Shown one piece after another: positions 24,236 to 33,520 of a stretch of DNA of 37,418 bases. Below the pieces are notes generated by a model that worked only from the letters and a program-made list of their open reading frames with translations, did not search any database and was not told the DNA's origin. The position numbers and the translations under genes are program-made. The stretch comes from Sandaracinaceae bacterium (GTDB lineage Bacteria; Myxococcota_A; Polyangia; Polyangiales; Sandaracinaceae), in contig JAIBCE010000036.1 in NCBI GenBank assembly GCA_019694315.1, forward strand, positions 1-37,418, in the 5' to 3' direction. Positions within the stretch are counted from its first letter, which is position 1, and every line of letters starts with the position of its first letter.

Positions 24236-26734
24236 ATGCAGAAGGTCTTGCTCGTCGTCGGTGCGATCACGCTCGCGGGGTGTGGCGGAGGTGACGCGAT
24301 CGACGCCGCCTTGCCGGGAGCCGACTCGGGAGCGGGGCTCGATGCGCCGGGCCTCGATGCGCCCGCGCCCACCGATGCAGGGCCCGCGAGCTCGACGACG
24401 ATCTCCGCCGCGACGGGCGGCACGGCGAGCAGCCTCGATGGCCTCTTCGAGATCATCATCGCTCCCGGCGCGCTGGCCGAGGACACGGACATCGTGATCA
24501 CGCGCGTCGCCGACGCGGACGTGCCCTCGGACATCGCCGCGACCGAGCCACTGAGCGCCGTATATGCCGTGGAGCCCGACGGGCTCGTCTTCGGCGGCGA
24601 CGGTGCGGTGGTCCACTACCACTTCGACACGACGCCCACGGAGCTCGTCGCTGGCGGACGCTTCGCCGCCGGCTTCGCCGTCTCGCGACCCCGCGAAGGC
24701 GGGGCGGCGCAGTGGCAGTCGTCTCCATCGACCGCGATCCACGAGGGCCACGCCGACGTCTTCGCTCCCCTCGCGCACCTCAGCTACCAGTGGGCGGTCG
24801 CGCACGACGATCACCGCAACGACTACTTCCTCGCCGCCGACTTCGACGATCCCCACACGGCGCGCGTGGGCGACCGCTGGAGCCCGCGCATCGACGTGCA
24901 GGCCACGGTCGAGCTCGCGAGCGCCAGCGTCCGACGCAGGGTCGCGAGCGACAGCGCCCTCGACATCGAGGGCTCGAGGGGGGGGCTGCCGGATGACCTG
25001 GACCGGCTGAACGAGATCTTCTTCGGCGCGGGCAGCGTCCCGCGCGGGACGACGACCGACATCGGGACGCCTCCGCTCGCCGCCGACCGACCGCACGATG
25101 CGGGCGTTGCGCCGCGATTCTTCTGTGCGACATCCGGCGAGGGGCACATGGTCGTCTCCGCGACGTTCCTGCCCACCGGCGCGCCCGTCTTTGGCGAGGT
25201 GAGCGTGTTCGTGAGCGATCCGGAGCCCACCACGTGCATCGAGCGCACGGGCCCCGAGATCAGCATCCTCGACACGATCCCCGGTGTGCGTGACGGCACG
25301 ACGATCACCTCGCGCGACCCCGCGGCGCTCGAGGCCGAGGTCGAGGCGCGCACCGCCGACACCCACACGGCCGTGCTCGCGGGCTCGCCGTGGTTCGCGA
25401 CCTTCGATCGCCCCGGGGGTGCGCCCTCACCGGGGCCCGACACGATCACGGCCACGAACGGCGGCGCGACGATGACCGCGACGCGCGACCCCGTGACGGG
25501 CAGCTACACCTCGCTCGTCGACGATCCGGCGATCTGGGACGGTGATGCCATCACGCGTGTCGTCATCGACGCAGCCTCGGCCGATGTCATGCCCGCGCCG
25601 CGGATCGGTCTTCCCTTCGGGCCCGTCGACGGGCTCGACACGATGGTGCATGGCTCCGACGACGGCGAGCTCGAGCTCCGCGTGCGCTTCCCCGGAACGC
25701 TGCGCTGCATGGCCGACGACGTGACCGACCTCGTCCTCTTCCGCCGCCTCGACGGCTCGGCGGTCGCCGTCCCGCTGCGGGAGGGCCTGCTCCTCGCCGC
25801 GACCTACTGTGGTCGCACGATCGAAGAGCTCACGGGCCTGCCCTTCGTGGTCGAGGTGACGTCCGTCGAGCGCGCGCAGCTCGCGACGAGCTCGGGTGTC
25901 GTCTTCGTGAGCGTCGGCCACGGCCTCCGCGTCGACGGCACCGCGTTCACCACCGTCTGCACGCCCGGGCTCACGTACTGCTTCGATCGCTGCGTGAACA
26001 CGACGACCGATCCGCTGAACTGCGGCGGCTGTGGCGAGGTGCCGCTCGAGGTCTGCGACATGCTCGACAACGACTGCGACGGCGGCGTGGACGAGGGCTG
26101 TCCCGGCACGATCTTCACCTACTCGAGCGACGACGAGCTCAGCCCGCACTTCGGCGACACCACGCGCCCCGCGGGCAGCAACAACACGGTGACCTGTCCG
26201 CGCGCGATCACGGGCCTCTGCGGCTCGACGAACTCGGACGGGAGCATCCGGCAGATCCTCGCGATCTGCGGTGTCCCCACGCTGCGCCGGATCACGACCA
26301 CGACGCCCTACACGTTCGCGATCGACGTGACGGACTCGTCGCCGGGCACCTGCCTCGGCGGGCTGACCGGCGGCGGATGGACTGGCGGCGCGGCGACCTA
26401 CGAGATCCACTGTCCCCCCAACATGGTCGCGGAGGGCTTCTCCGGTGAGGCCACGACGACGATCCAGTCCTTGCGCCTGCACTGCACGGAGTGGGTACCC
26501 ACCCAGGACGCCACCGGGACGTGGGTGATCCGAAACGGCGCGACGATGGCGAGCCCCCTCGCGGGCAGTGGCGCTGGCGGCTCGACGTTCTCGTGGATCG
26601 CGCCCGTCGAGCCGGTCGACATGAACCCGGCCGTCCTGCGTAACCTCCGCAACCGCTACTTCGCACCGTCGGGCGGGATCTCGGACGTGCTCGATCTCTG
26701 GGGCAGCGCCCGCGCGTCCGAGCTCCGTCCCTGA
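24236..26734 (+). CDS. large lipoprotein with ZU5-like N-terminus and MopE-like metal motif
   Basis: The ATG at 24236 begins an 832-residue protein with a clear lipobox (TLAGC, Cys16) and a Gly/Asp/Ala/Pro linker. A region from about 55 to 130 resembles ZU5-type beta-sheet (TGGTASSLDGLFEIIIAPGA). After a long central part, a cysteine-rich segment CFDRCVNTTTDPLNCGGC (about 580-600) and a MopE-like Cu/Ca-binding motif DMLDNDCDGGVDEGC (about 605-620) occur. Such segments are frequent in myxobacterial surface proteins. The C-terminal 200 residues are cysteine-containing with Gly-rich turns. The role is likely surface or periplasmic binding. The paired hairpins at 26742-26801 end the transcript. 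Confidence 0.82.
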   Translation: MQKVLLVVGAITLAGCGGGDAIDAALPGADSGAGLDAPGLDAPAPTDAGPASSTTISAATGGTASSLDGLFEIIIAPGALAEDTDIVITRVADADVPSDIAATEPLSAVYAVEPDGLVFGGDGAVVHYHFDTTPTELVAGGRFAAGFAVSRPREGGAAQWQSSPSTAIHEGHADVFAPLAHLSYQWAVAHDDHRNDYFLAADFDDPHTARVGDRWSPRIDVQATVELASASVRRRVASDSALDIEGSRGGLPDDLDRLNEIFFGAGSVPRGTTTDIGTPPLAADRPHDAGVAPRFFCATSGEGHMVVSATFLPTGAPVFGEVSVFVSDPEPTTCIERTGPEISILDTIPGVRDGTTITSRDPAALEAEVEARTADTHTAVLAGSPWFATFDRPGGAPSPGPDTITATNGGATMTATRDPVTGSYTSLVDDPAIWDGDAITRVVIDAASADVMPAPRIGLPFGPVDGLDTMVHGSDDGELELRVRFPGTLRCMADDVTDLVLFRRLDGSAVAVPLREGLLLAATYCGRTIEELTGLPFVVEVTSVERAQLATSSGVVFVSVGHGLRVDGTAFTTVCTPGLTYCFDRCVNTTTDPLNCGGCGEVPLEVCDMLDNDCDGGVDEGCPGTIFTYSSDDELSPHFGDTTRPAGSNNTVTCPRAITGLCGSTNSDGSIRQILAICGVPTLRRITTTTPYTFAIDVTDSSPGTCLGGLTGGGWTGGAATYEIHCPPNMVAEGFSGEATTTIQSLRLHCTEWVPTQDATGTWVIRNGATMASPLAGSGAGGSTFSWIAPVEPVDMNPAVLRNLRNRYFAPSGGISDVLDLWGSARASELRP

Positions 26735-26741
26735 TCGACTA

Positions 26742-26801
26742 CTTCCGAGAATCTTCGCGCGGCGCGAAGACTCGGAAGATTGGGCTGCGGGCTTCGCCCG
26801 C
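26742..26801. terminator. long terminator-like hairpins between convergent genes
   Basis: CTTCCGAG-AA-TCTTCGCG pairs with CGCGAAGA-CTCGGAAG (26742-26778, 16 paired bases with a 2-base bulge and a CGG loop). A second stem GCGGGC/GCCCGC follows (26787-26801). They separate the large lipoprotein gene from the uvrD stop. No U-tract is present. Confidence 0.65.
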
Positions 26802-26846
26802 GCTGGGAGCACGTGCCACTCGGATGGATCGGTGCGAGTGGCGCGC

Positions 26847-28967
26847 TCACTTCCGGGCGCGGAGCTGGGCCAGGAGCGCGGCGCCGAACGCGGCGGCCTC
26901 TTCGACCTTCGCGGGGGCGTCGTCGTCGCGCTCGTACTTGTCGATCACGGCCTCGGGCAGGCCCTCGAGGAAGCGCGACGGCACCGTCTCCTGGTTCTTG
27001 CCGCGCAGCTCGCGGCGCAGGAAGCGCGTGAGGTAGAGGCGCTCTCTCGCGCGCGTGACGCCCACGTAGAAGAGGCGTCGCTCCTCCTCCACGTCCGTCG
27101 GGGCGGCCTCGCTCACCTTCGGGTCGATCGTGCGCAGGTGCGGCAAGGTCCCTTCGTTCAGGCCGATCAGGAACACCACGGGCCACTCGAGGCCCTTGGC
27201 GCTGTGGAGCGAGCTCAGCGTCACCTCGTTGCCGGTCTCCTCTTCGTCGTCGTCGCGGCGGATCGAGAGGCGCTGGAGGAACTTGCCGAGATCGGCCTGC
27301 TCTCCGTCCTTGGCGACCGCGCGCTCGTAGCGATCGAGCGAGCGGAGCACGAATTCCACGTTGCCCCACCGCGCCTGGCGCTCGGCCTCGGTGCCCGTCT
27401 CGGCGAGGTCGCGCTTGAGGCCGCTCTCGTCGAAGAGCGAGAGGGCGATCGGCGGCAGGCGAGGGCGCTCGGGATCGGGGCGACCGAGCGCCTCGGCCTC
27501 GTCGAAGCGCTCGCGCGCTGCATCGAGCGCGCGCTTGAGCTGGTGGGCGCCGCGGATCGCCGCGTCGGGCACGTCGGGGATGTGCGTGGGCTCGAGGATC
27601 GCCTTGGTGAAGGGCACGTGCTTGGCGAGGGCCCAGCGCTCGACGCGCGCGATCGTGGTCTCGCCGATGCCGCGCGCCGGCGTGTTCACGATGCGGCGCA
27701 GCGCGAGCTCGTCCTTGGGCTGGATCGCGGCGCGGAGGTACGCGAGCGCGTCCTTGACCTCCTTGCGATCGAAGAACTGCGTGCCGCCCACGAGGCGATA
27801 CGGGATGCCCTCGACGCGGAGCTCCTCCTCCACGAGGCGCGCCTGGAGGTTCGAGCGGTAGAGCACCGCCACGTCCTTGTAGCGATGGCCGCTCTTGACG
27901 AGGTCGCGGATCTCCTTGGCGATGAACTTCGCCTCCTGCTCCGCGTCGCCGATCACGCACAGGCGGACGTTGTCGCCGCCCACCTTGGTGGCCCTGAGGC
28001 GCTTGTCGAAGCGCTTTCCCTTGCTGCGCGCGATGGCCTCGTTGGCCACGGTGAGGATCGCCGAGCGAGAGCGGTAGTTCTCCTCGAGCTTCACGATCTT
28101 GGCGCCGCCGAAGATGCTCTCGAACGCGAGGATGTTGCCCACCTCCGCGCCTCGCCAGCCGTAGATCGACTGGTCGTCGTCGCCCACCACGCAGACGTTG
28201 CGCTGCTCGTTCACGAGGAGCTTCACGAGCTCGAGCTGGATCGCGTTCGTGTCCTGGAACTCGTCGACGAGGAGGTGCTCGAAGCGCTCGCGCCAGCGCT
28301 CACGGATGTCCTCGCGCTCACGGAGGATGCGCGCGGGCACCGACACGAGATCGTCGAAGTCGAACGCGCGCATCGCGCGGAGCGCAGCCTCGTAGTGCGG
28401 GTACGCCTGGCGCGCGACCTCGTCGTACTCGACGTCGCTCTGCTTGATCTGCGCCGGCCCGAGGCCCTTGTTCTTCCAGAGCGAGATGCGCGCGTGCACC
28501 GACCAGAGGTCGAGCTTTCGCTCGGCACCCTTTCCTTGGCCGCCGCTCGGGTGCAGGCCCTCGCGCTTCATGATCTCGCGCAGGAGGCCCACGCAGTCGG
28601 CCTGATCGAAGATCGAGAAGCGCGTCTTGCCGCTCGCGCCGAACGCGGCGCCGGCCTCCTCGCTCAGGAAGCGCACGCCGAAGCTGTGGAACGTCGAGAG
28701 CCAGAGCTTCTTGCTGCGCTCCTTGCCGACGAGCGGCTCCATGCGCTCGCCCATCTCCTCGGCGGCCTTGTTGGTGAAGCTCACCGCGAGGATGCGCTGC
28801 GGCGCCACGCGATGGACCTCCACGAGCCGCGCGATGCGATGCGTGATGACGCGCGTCTTGCCGCTGCCTGCGCCCGCGAGCACGAGGAGCGGCCCCTTCA
28901 CGTGGTGCACCGCCTCCTCCTGGGAGCGGTTGAGCTTGGGCGAGTCGTGGGGCGTTCCGTGGCTCAT
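26847..28967 (-). CDS. UvrD/PcrA-type superfamily 1 DNA helicase
   Basis: The 706-residue 3'-5' helicase shows the SF1 motifs in order: Q-motif LNRSQEEAV, I GAGSGKT (32-38), Ia FTNKAAEEM, II VDEFQDTN, III GDDDQSIYGWRGA, IV/V ENYRSR and SSLHSAKGLEW, VI VGVTRARERLYL. UvrD-type helicases unwind nicked DNA in mismatch and nucleotide excision repair; PcrA also displaces RecA. The ATG at 28967 gives the typical N-terminus; an in-frame GTG at 29024 is less likely. The length is normal for Rep/UvrD/PcrA, which cannot be separated here. Upstream lies a 248-bp hairpin-rich region. Confidence 0.95.
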   Translation of the reverse strand: MSHGTPHDSPKLNRSQEEAVHHVKGPLLVLAGAGSGKTRVITHRIARLVEVHRVAPQRILAVSFTNKAAEEMGERMEPLVGKERSKKLWLSTFHSFGVRFLSEEAGAAFGASGKTRFSIFDQADCVGLLREIMKREGLHPSGGQGKGAERKLDLWSVHARISLWKNKGLGPAQIKQSDVEYDEVARQAYPHYEAALRAMRAFDFDDLVSVPARILREREDIRERWRERFEHLLVDEFQDTNAIQLELVKLLVNEQRNVCVVGDDDQSIYGWRGAEVGNILAFESIFGGAKIVKLEENYRSRSAILTVANEAIARSKGKRFDKRLRATKVGGDNVRLCVIGDAEQEAKFIAKEIRDLVKSGHRYKDVAVLYRSNLQARLVEEELRVEGIPYRLVGGTQFFDRKEVKDALAYLRAAIQPKDELALRRIVNTPARGIGETTIARVERWALAKHVPFTKAILEPTHIPDVPDAAIRGAHQLKRALDAARERFDEAEALGRPDPERPRLPPIALSLFDESGLKRDLAETGTEAERQARWGNVEFVLRSLDRYERAVAKDGEQADLGKFLQRLSIRRDDDEEETGNEVTLSSLHSAKGLEWPVVFLIGLNEGTLPHLRTIDPKVSEAAPTDVEEERRLFYVGVTRARERLYLTRFLRRELRGKNQETVPSRFLEGLPEAVIDKYERDDDAPAKVEEAAAFGAALLAQLRARK

Positions 28968-29053
28968 CGCGAGGGGTCCGCCATCTAGTCCCCCGGATCC
29001 GTGAAGTCGATCCAAAGTCTTCACCGAGACGGGGGACTCGATGGGAAGGGGGA

Positions 29054-29150
29054 CCCGCCGAATTCACTTCGGCGGGGGAGGGTCTGGGACAGACCCTCAG
29101 AGAAGAAGGCTAGGCCACGGGTCAGTGACTTCCGATAGGAATCACTGACC
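29054..29150. repeat. three adjacent intergenic palindromes upstream of uvrD
   Basis: Hairpins are: 29054-29076 (CCCGCCGAA/TTCGGCGGG, loop TTCAC, 9 perfect pairs), 29078-29098 (GAGGGTCT/AGACCCTC, loop GGGAC), and 29120-29150 (GGTCAGTGA/TCACTGACC, with an inner TCC-GATA-GGA). The first is the reverse-complement orientation of the hairpin at 1159-1183 in element copy 1. All lie in the 248-bp gap between divergent uvrD and the 29216 gene, so they are not terminators; they look like REP-type elements. Confidence 0.7.
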
Positions 29151-29215
29151 GAGGGGACTAGCGAACCGCGAGATCTCCCGCAACCTCTGCCGTTCTCGCG
29201 TCTGCGCGTGGCGCC

Positions 29216-30352
29216 GTGTTACGACGTGCCGTGCGTCGCGGGCACGCTCGAACACGCTCTCCCACGCGCGCGGCCGCCTGGCTCGCGCTCGCGGCCGCGT
29301 CGCTCGGGAGCCTCGCGTGCAGTCGGGGGCCGACCGACGGCGAGCTCGATCAGTGGCTCGAGGAGGCGCGCGCAGCCGACCGTGAGGCGATCGCCGCGCA
29401 CGGCGACGACGACGAGCGCGCGCGCTGGACCCTCACGATCGTGAGCCCCGGCGGCGCCGAGACGGAGCTGCGCTGGCCCGAGCTCGAGCGCATGGCTCAC
29501 ACGACGATCGACACGGATCTGCCTCCCGAGGGCGATGTGCCGCGCCGCGCGCGCTTTCGCGCAGTGACGCTGCACGATCTCCTCGAGCGCGTGGGCGGCA
29601 GCGCCGGCCACCGCGACATCACGCTCGTGGCGAACGACGGCTTCCGCGCCACCATCGAGATCGCCGACGTGGACGCGTATCCGATCGGGCTCGCGGTGGA
29701 GGCGGACGGGCACCCGATCGATCGCGCGAGCGGCGGCCCCCTCTTCACGGTCTTCCCGATCAGCGCCGAGCCCTCGCTGATCGAGCGCTACACCTCGAGC
29801 TGGTGGGTCTTCTACGTCACCCACGTCCTGCTCGACACGCCGCCCGCGCGGGTCCGCGTGATCGACGAGCGCCCGGGTCGCGATCCGACACCGCACGTCC
29901 TCGACGAGGCCCTGCTCGAGAGCCTCCCGCGCAACCAAGTGACGATGGGCGTGGGCTACCGCACCGGCTGGCCGAGCGAGCCCGTGGTGCTCGAGGGCGT
30001 GCTCGTGCGCGAGCTCGTGCAGGCCGCGGGCCTCGTGCTCGGCGCGGGCGAGCAGGTCCGCGTGATGACGATCGCGCCCCTCACGCGCGGCGAGCTCCGG
30101 CCCACCGTGCTCACGGCCGACGACGTGATGCTCCGGCCCTCGATGCTCGCGCGTCGCTGGGGCGCCGAGGGCACCGCGCACGATCCGGGCGCCTTGCTCC
30201 CCATCCCTGCTCGCCTCGGAGGACCGCTCGCGCTGGCGGTTCCGTCCGACGTGCAGTCGCGCCTCGGCGATCGCGTGTGGCTGACGCATGTGACCGATGT
30301 GGTCGTGCAGGGACCCGCGGCGCCGGGCGCCTCGACGGAGCGCGCGCGATGA
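29216..30352 (+). CDS. sulfite-oxidase-fold lipoprotein, apparently without molybdenum ligand
   Basis: The GTG at 29216 starts a 378-residue protein with a signal segment ending SLAC (Cys35, lipobox atypical). From about 65 to 215 it follows the molybdopterin-oxidoreductase fold pattern: WTLTIVSPGG, RFRAVTLHDLLERVG, DITLVANDGFRATIEI, ASGGPLFTVFPIS and SSWWVFYVTHVLL. In the enzyme family a conserved cysteine ligates molybdenum, but here Cys35 is the only cysteine. So it is unlikely to be an active oxidase; a sensor or binding role is inferred. A second related-looking part follows at about 235-360 (VVLEGVLVRELVQAAGL, VRVMTIAPLTRGEL). It overlaps the cyclase gene by 4 bases. Confidence 0.75.
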   Translation: MLRRAVRRGHARTRSPTRAAAWLALAAASLGSLACSRGPTDGELDQWLEEARAADREAIAAHGDDDERARWTLTIVSPGGAETELRWPELERMAHTTIDTDLPPEGDVPRRARFRAVTLHDLLERVGGSAGHRDITLVANDGFRATIEIADVDAYPIGLAVEADGHPIDRASGGPLFTVFPISAEPSLIERYTSSWWVFYVTHVLLDTPPARVRVIDERPGRDPTPHVLDEALLESLPRNQVTMGVGYRTGWPSEPVVLEGVLVRELVQAAGLVLGAGEQVRVMTIAPLTRGELRPTVLTADDVMLRPSMLARRWGAEGTAHDPGALLPIPARLGGPLALAVPSDVQSRLGDRVWLTHVTDVVVQGPAAPGASTERAR

Positions 30353-31938
30353 ACGATCGGCTCACGGTCTCGTCGGTCACGGGGCGACGCTCGGGCGTGT
30401 CGTGGGAGGCCGCGATGGCCGACCGCGAGAAGGCGCGCGTCTCCATCGTCTTCAAGCTCATCGCGTCGACGGCGCTCCTCGTCGCGGTGGTGCTCGTGTC
30501 GTGCGTGACCCTGTGGATCCAGAGCGAGACGCGCTCCATGCGGCGCCTCAAGCGCCAGGAGGCGCGCGCGTTCGCGGTGGCGATGAGCGGCGCGTGGTCG
30601 AACGAGCTCATCGACGAGAACTGGAACCAGATCCGCAACCAGCTCCGCACCGTCGTCACGCGGAGCCCCGACTACGTCTACGTGCTCCTCTCGGACGAGC
30701 GGCGGGGCGGTCGCATCGTGGCCGCGGTGCCCGACGAGTACGTGGGCCACCACGTTCCCGATCTCGTGCGGGCCTCGGACACGGAGCACCAGCTCGTGGC
30801 CTCCGAGGAGGAGCGGCTGGCCGAGGTGGTGCTGCTCCGCGACGTGGAGTGGCCTCAGGGTCACGTCCGCGCGCATCGCGGTGACGAGGTCGTCGAGGTC
30901 GCGTCCGACATGACGTTCGAGGGCAGGCGCATCGGCGTCCTGCGCGTGGGGATCTCGCTCCGTCGCATCGAGGGCGCGCGTGACGAGATCGTGAAGAACG
31001 CCGTCGTGGGCGGCCTCGTGGTGCTCCTGCTCGGCATGCTCGGCGCGTGGCTCGTCGCGCGTCGCATCACGGGGCCCGTGCTCGCGCTCGAAGAGAGCGC
31101 CGCGCGGATGGCCGCGGGCGATCTCGCGCACCGCTCGCCCGTGGCGTCGAGCGACGAGATCGGCTCGCTCTCTCGCGCCTTCAACCGCATGGCCGACGTG
31201 CTCGAGCGCAGCTTCGCGCGCCTCCGGGGAACGGTCGCGGCCTTCGAGCGCTTCGTGCCGCGGAAATTCCTCGCGGTCATCGCGCCGCAGGGCATCGAGA
31301 ACATCCAGGTCGGCGCGCGCCAGGAGCGCGTGATGACCATCCTCTTCTGCGACATCCGAGGCTACACGTCGCTCTCGGAGGCGAGCACCGCCGAGCAGAT
31401 GTTCGATCTCCTCAACGACTACCTCGCGGAGATGGGCACGGCGATCGAGGAGAACGGCGGCTTCATCGACAAGTACATCGGCGACGCGATCATGGCGCTC
31501 TTCGACGACGTCCACACCGACCGCGCGATCGACGCCGCGCTCGCGATGCGCATGCGTCTGCTCGAGTTCAACCTGCGCCGCGCCGAGAAGGGGCTGCGTC
31601 CCGTCGACGTGGGCATCGGCATCCACCGAGGCTCCTGCATCATGGGCACGGTGGGCTTCTCGTCGCGCATCGACTCGACGGTGATCGGCGACGCCGTGAA
31701 CCTCGCCTCGCGCGTGGAGGGGCTCACGAAGCAGTACCACGCAGACGTGCTCGTCACGGGCGCGGTGGTGGAGGGCCTCGAGCACCGCGACCGCTATGCC
31801 CTGCGGCTCGTCGACGAGGCCGCGCGCGCCAAGGGCAAGGACCTCACGTTCCGGCTCTACGCGGTCGACGATCGCACGAGCGTCCTGCCCGAGGGCCTCA
31901 CGCCGTTCGCCTCGATGGACGGTCCGCCGCCTCGCTGA
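30349..31938 (+). CDS. membrane-bound class III adenylate cyclase with HAMP domain
   Basis: The 529-residue protein has TM1 at about 33-57 and a periplasmic sensor region. TM2 lies at about 217-240, with HAMP at about 228-285 (RRITGPVLALEESAARMAAGDL). The catalytic domain starts near 320. The metal aspartates are D335 (FCDIRGYT) and D379 (KYIGDAIM); K375 and T444 occupy the purine-specifying positions, and N451 and R455 (VNLASRVEG) the transition-state positions. This fits an adenylate cyclase making cAMP, not a guanylate cyclase. ATGA coupling to the upstream sulfite-oxidase-fold gene suggests that protein supplies the periplasmic signal. The active site is intact. Confidence 0.93.
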   Translation: MNDRLTVSSVTGRRSGVSWEAAMADREKARVSIVFKLIASTALLVAVVLVSCVTLWIQSETRSMRRLKRQEARAFAVAMSGAWSNELIDENWNQIRNQLRTVVTRSPDYVYVLLSDERRGGRIVAAVPDEYVGHHVPDLVRASDTEHQLVASEEERLAEVVLLRDVEWPQGHVRAHRGDEVVEVASDMTFEGRRIGVLRVGISLRRIEGARDEIVKNAVVGGLVVLLLGMLGAWLVARRITGPVLALEESAARMAAGDLAHRSPVASSDEIGSLSRAFNRMADVLERSFARLRGTVAAFERFVPRKFLAVIAPQGIENIQVGARQERVMTILFCDIRGYTSLSEASTAEQMFDLLNDYLAEMGTAIEENGGFIDKYIGDAIMALFDDVHTDRAIDAALAMRMRLLEFNLRRAEKGLRPVDVGIGIHRGSCIMGTVGFSSRIDSTVIGDAVNLASRVEGLTKQYHADVLVTGAVVEGLEHRDRYALRLVDEAARAKGKDLTFRLYAVDDRTSVLPEGLTPFASMDGPPPR

Positions 31939-31983
31939 CGCGTCTTTCGAGGGGGCGCGTGGTCGTCGTCGGGTGTCGATCGA

Positions 31984-33429
31984 TCAGGAGAGTCGCTCCG
32001 CGACGTACGCGAGCGAGTGGCCGTCGCGTCCCGCGAACCAGTGATCGCCGAAGCGGAGCCCCGAGCGCTCACCCCGCCGATAGGGCGTAGCCGCCCCGAG
32101 CCGCGACGCGAGCAGCTCGGGCACGGGCCCCTGCCATCCGAGGTGCCCGAGCAGCCCGCGCGCGAAGCCGAGGTCCACCTCGGTCAGCGCTGGATCTCTC
32201 GGATCGCCCTGGAAATAAGGCGATTCGTGATCGAGGTCGAAGTCGTAGCGCACGTGGAGGTACGCGAGGCCGGGATGATCGTCGCGCGCGATCCAGCCGA
32301 TCGTCTCGTCGGATCTCGCGAAGCCCTCGAGCGCGCCGATCGAGGCCTCGAGCGCCCGCAGCGTGCGTGGTGGGAACGCGACCAGATCGTGCACGATCTC
32401 CTCCACGGCCCGCCCGGCACGCGCCGGCGGCCGCACCGGTGGAGGTCGCGCGGGTGGAGGCCGTGCCGGAGGAGCCCCGGGCGCCTGTGCGATCGGGGCG
32501 GGGCGTGGTGCGCTCGGCGGGGGCTCCCCGGCGCGTGGTGGATCGACCGGCGTGACGTCACCCCACGCGAGCGTCGGCAGCGCCTCGGGCGCGTGCGCGG
32601 GACGAACCGAGAAGGGCACCGTGGGTGCGTCCCGCAGCGCGCGGAGGCGCGCGACGAGGTCCTCGAAGAGCGCGAGTGGAACGGCGGAATTGACCGGCTC
32701 GAGCACCGCGTCGTTGCGCGAGGCACGGCCCCACGTGGTGGCCCACGACTCCGTTCGCCCGTCGCGGACGAGCTCGAGATCGAGCGCGTCGGTGGGATCG
32801 TGCGCGGCCGTCATCTCGGGCGCGGGCCCCGCCGCGCGCACCGCGTCGAGGAGGCGCGTCGCGGCCGCGTGCGCGCCACGCACGTCCTCGACGCGCGCGT
32901 GCTCGCGCCGCACGCGCTCGCCGCGTCGAGCGTCGAGCAGCTTCCAACGCTCGCAGGTTCCGTCGTCGTACACGAACGTGGTGTGGCCGCGCGCGCTCTC
33001 GGAGCCGAGATCGAACGAGAGGAGCAGGTGCTCCTCGCGCACCACGTCTGGCAGCTCGAGCGAGAGCGTCGGGAGCGCGCCATCGAGCGTGGCCCTGGCG
33101 ACGAGCGCGAGGTCGCGTGCATGTCGCGCCACGGGCGGAGGCCACGTCTGGGGCGCGAGGGCCTGCACGTCGCCGTCGAACGCGGCCAGGATCGTCCCGC
33201 TCGGCGCCTCGATCCGCGCGAGCGAGGCCCCGCGTCCCACACGACGCCCAAGACGCGCGTAGCGCGTGGTGGCCACGTCGGCCGCGAGCCGTCGACGCGT
33301 GGTCTCCGCGAGGATTCCGTGCGCGCGCACCTCGCCGTGCACGACGTCGACGCGACCCTCGTCGTCGATGGTCACCTCGGCCGCGACCCGATCCTCGTCG
33401 TGGCCGACGAAGTACACGATGCGAATCAT
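31984..33429 (-). CDS. hypothetical protein with proline-rich linker
   Basis: ATG 33429 gives MIRIVYFVGHDEDR, a credible beta-strand start. The in-frame ATG at 33477 has a better ribosome site (GAGG five bases upstream), so either is possible. The 481-residue protein has an acidic alpha/beta N-terminal half, a Pro-rich linker (about 290-343, ARPPPARPPPVRPPARAG) and a C-terminal domain of about 130 residues (AVEEIVHDLVAFPPRTL; FQGDPRDPALTEVDLGFARGLLGHLGW). No signal peptide, membrane segment or known motif was found. The bipartite layout suggests two folded modules. Function is unknown. Confidence 0.7.
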   Translation of the reverse strand: MIRIVYFVGHDEDRVAAEVTIDDEGRVDVVHGEVRAHGILAETTRRRLAADVATTRYARLGRRVGRGASLARIEAPSGTILAAFDGDVQALAPQTWPPPVARHARDLALVARATLDGALPTLSLELPDVVREEHLLLSFDLGSESARGHTTFVYDDGTCERWKLLDARRGERVRREHARVEDVRGAHAAATRLLDAVRAAGPAPEMTAAHDPTDALDLELVRDGRTESWATTWGRASRNDAVLEPVNSAVPLALFEDLVARLRALRDAPTVPFSVRPAHAPEALPTLAWGDVTPVDPPRAGEPPPSAPRPAPIAQAPGAPPARPPPARPPPVRPPARAGRAVEEIVHDLVAFPPRTLRALEASIGALEGFARSDETIGWIARDDHPGLAYLHVRYDFDLDHESPYFQGDPRDPALTEVDLGFARGLLGHLGWQGPVPELLASRLGAATPYRRGERSGLRFGDHWFAGRDGHSLAYVAERLS

Positions 33430-33520
33430 CGGCGTCGATCGTACGTCGTGCGCGTCTCCCGGGCCCTCTCCTCGCATCAGGACCTCGCGTCCCGAGCGGG
33501 CACGCGACGGCCGTGATCGC

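Noticed and set aside
29216..30352. Functional sulfite oxidase/YedY-type enzyme
   Set aside because: The molybdenum-ligating cysteine is absent; the only cysteine is in the signal region.
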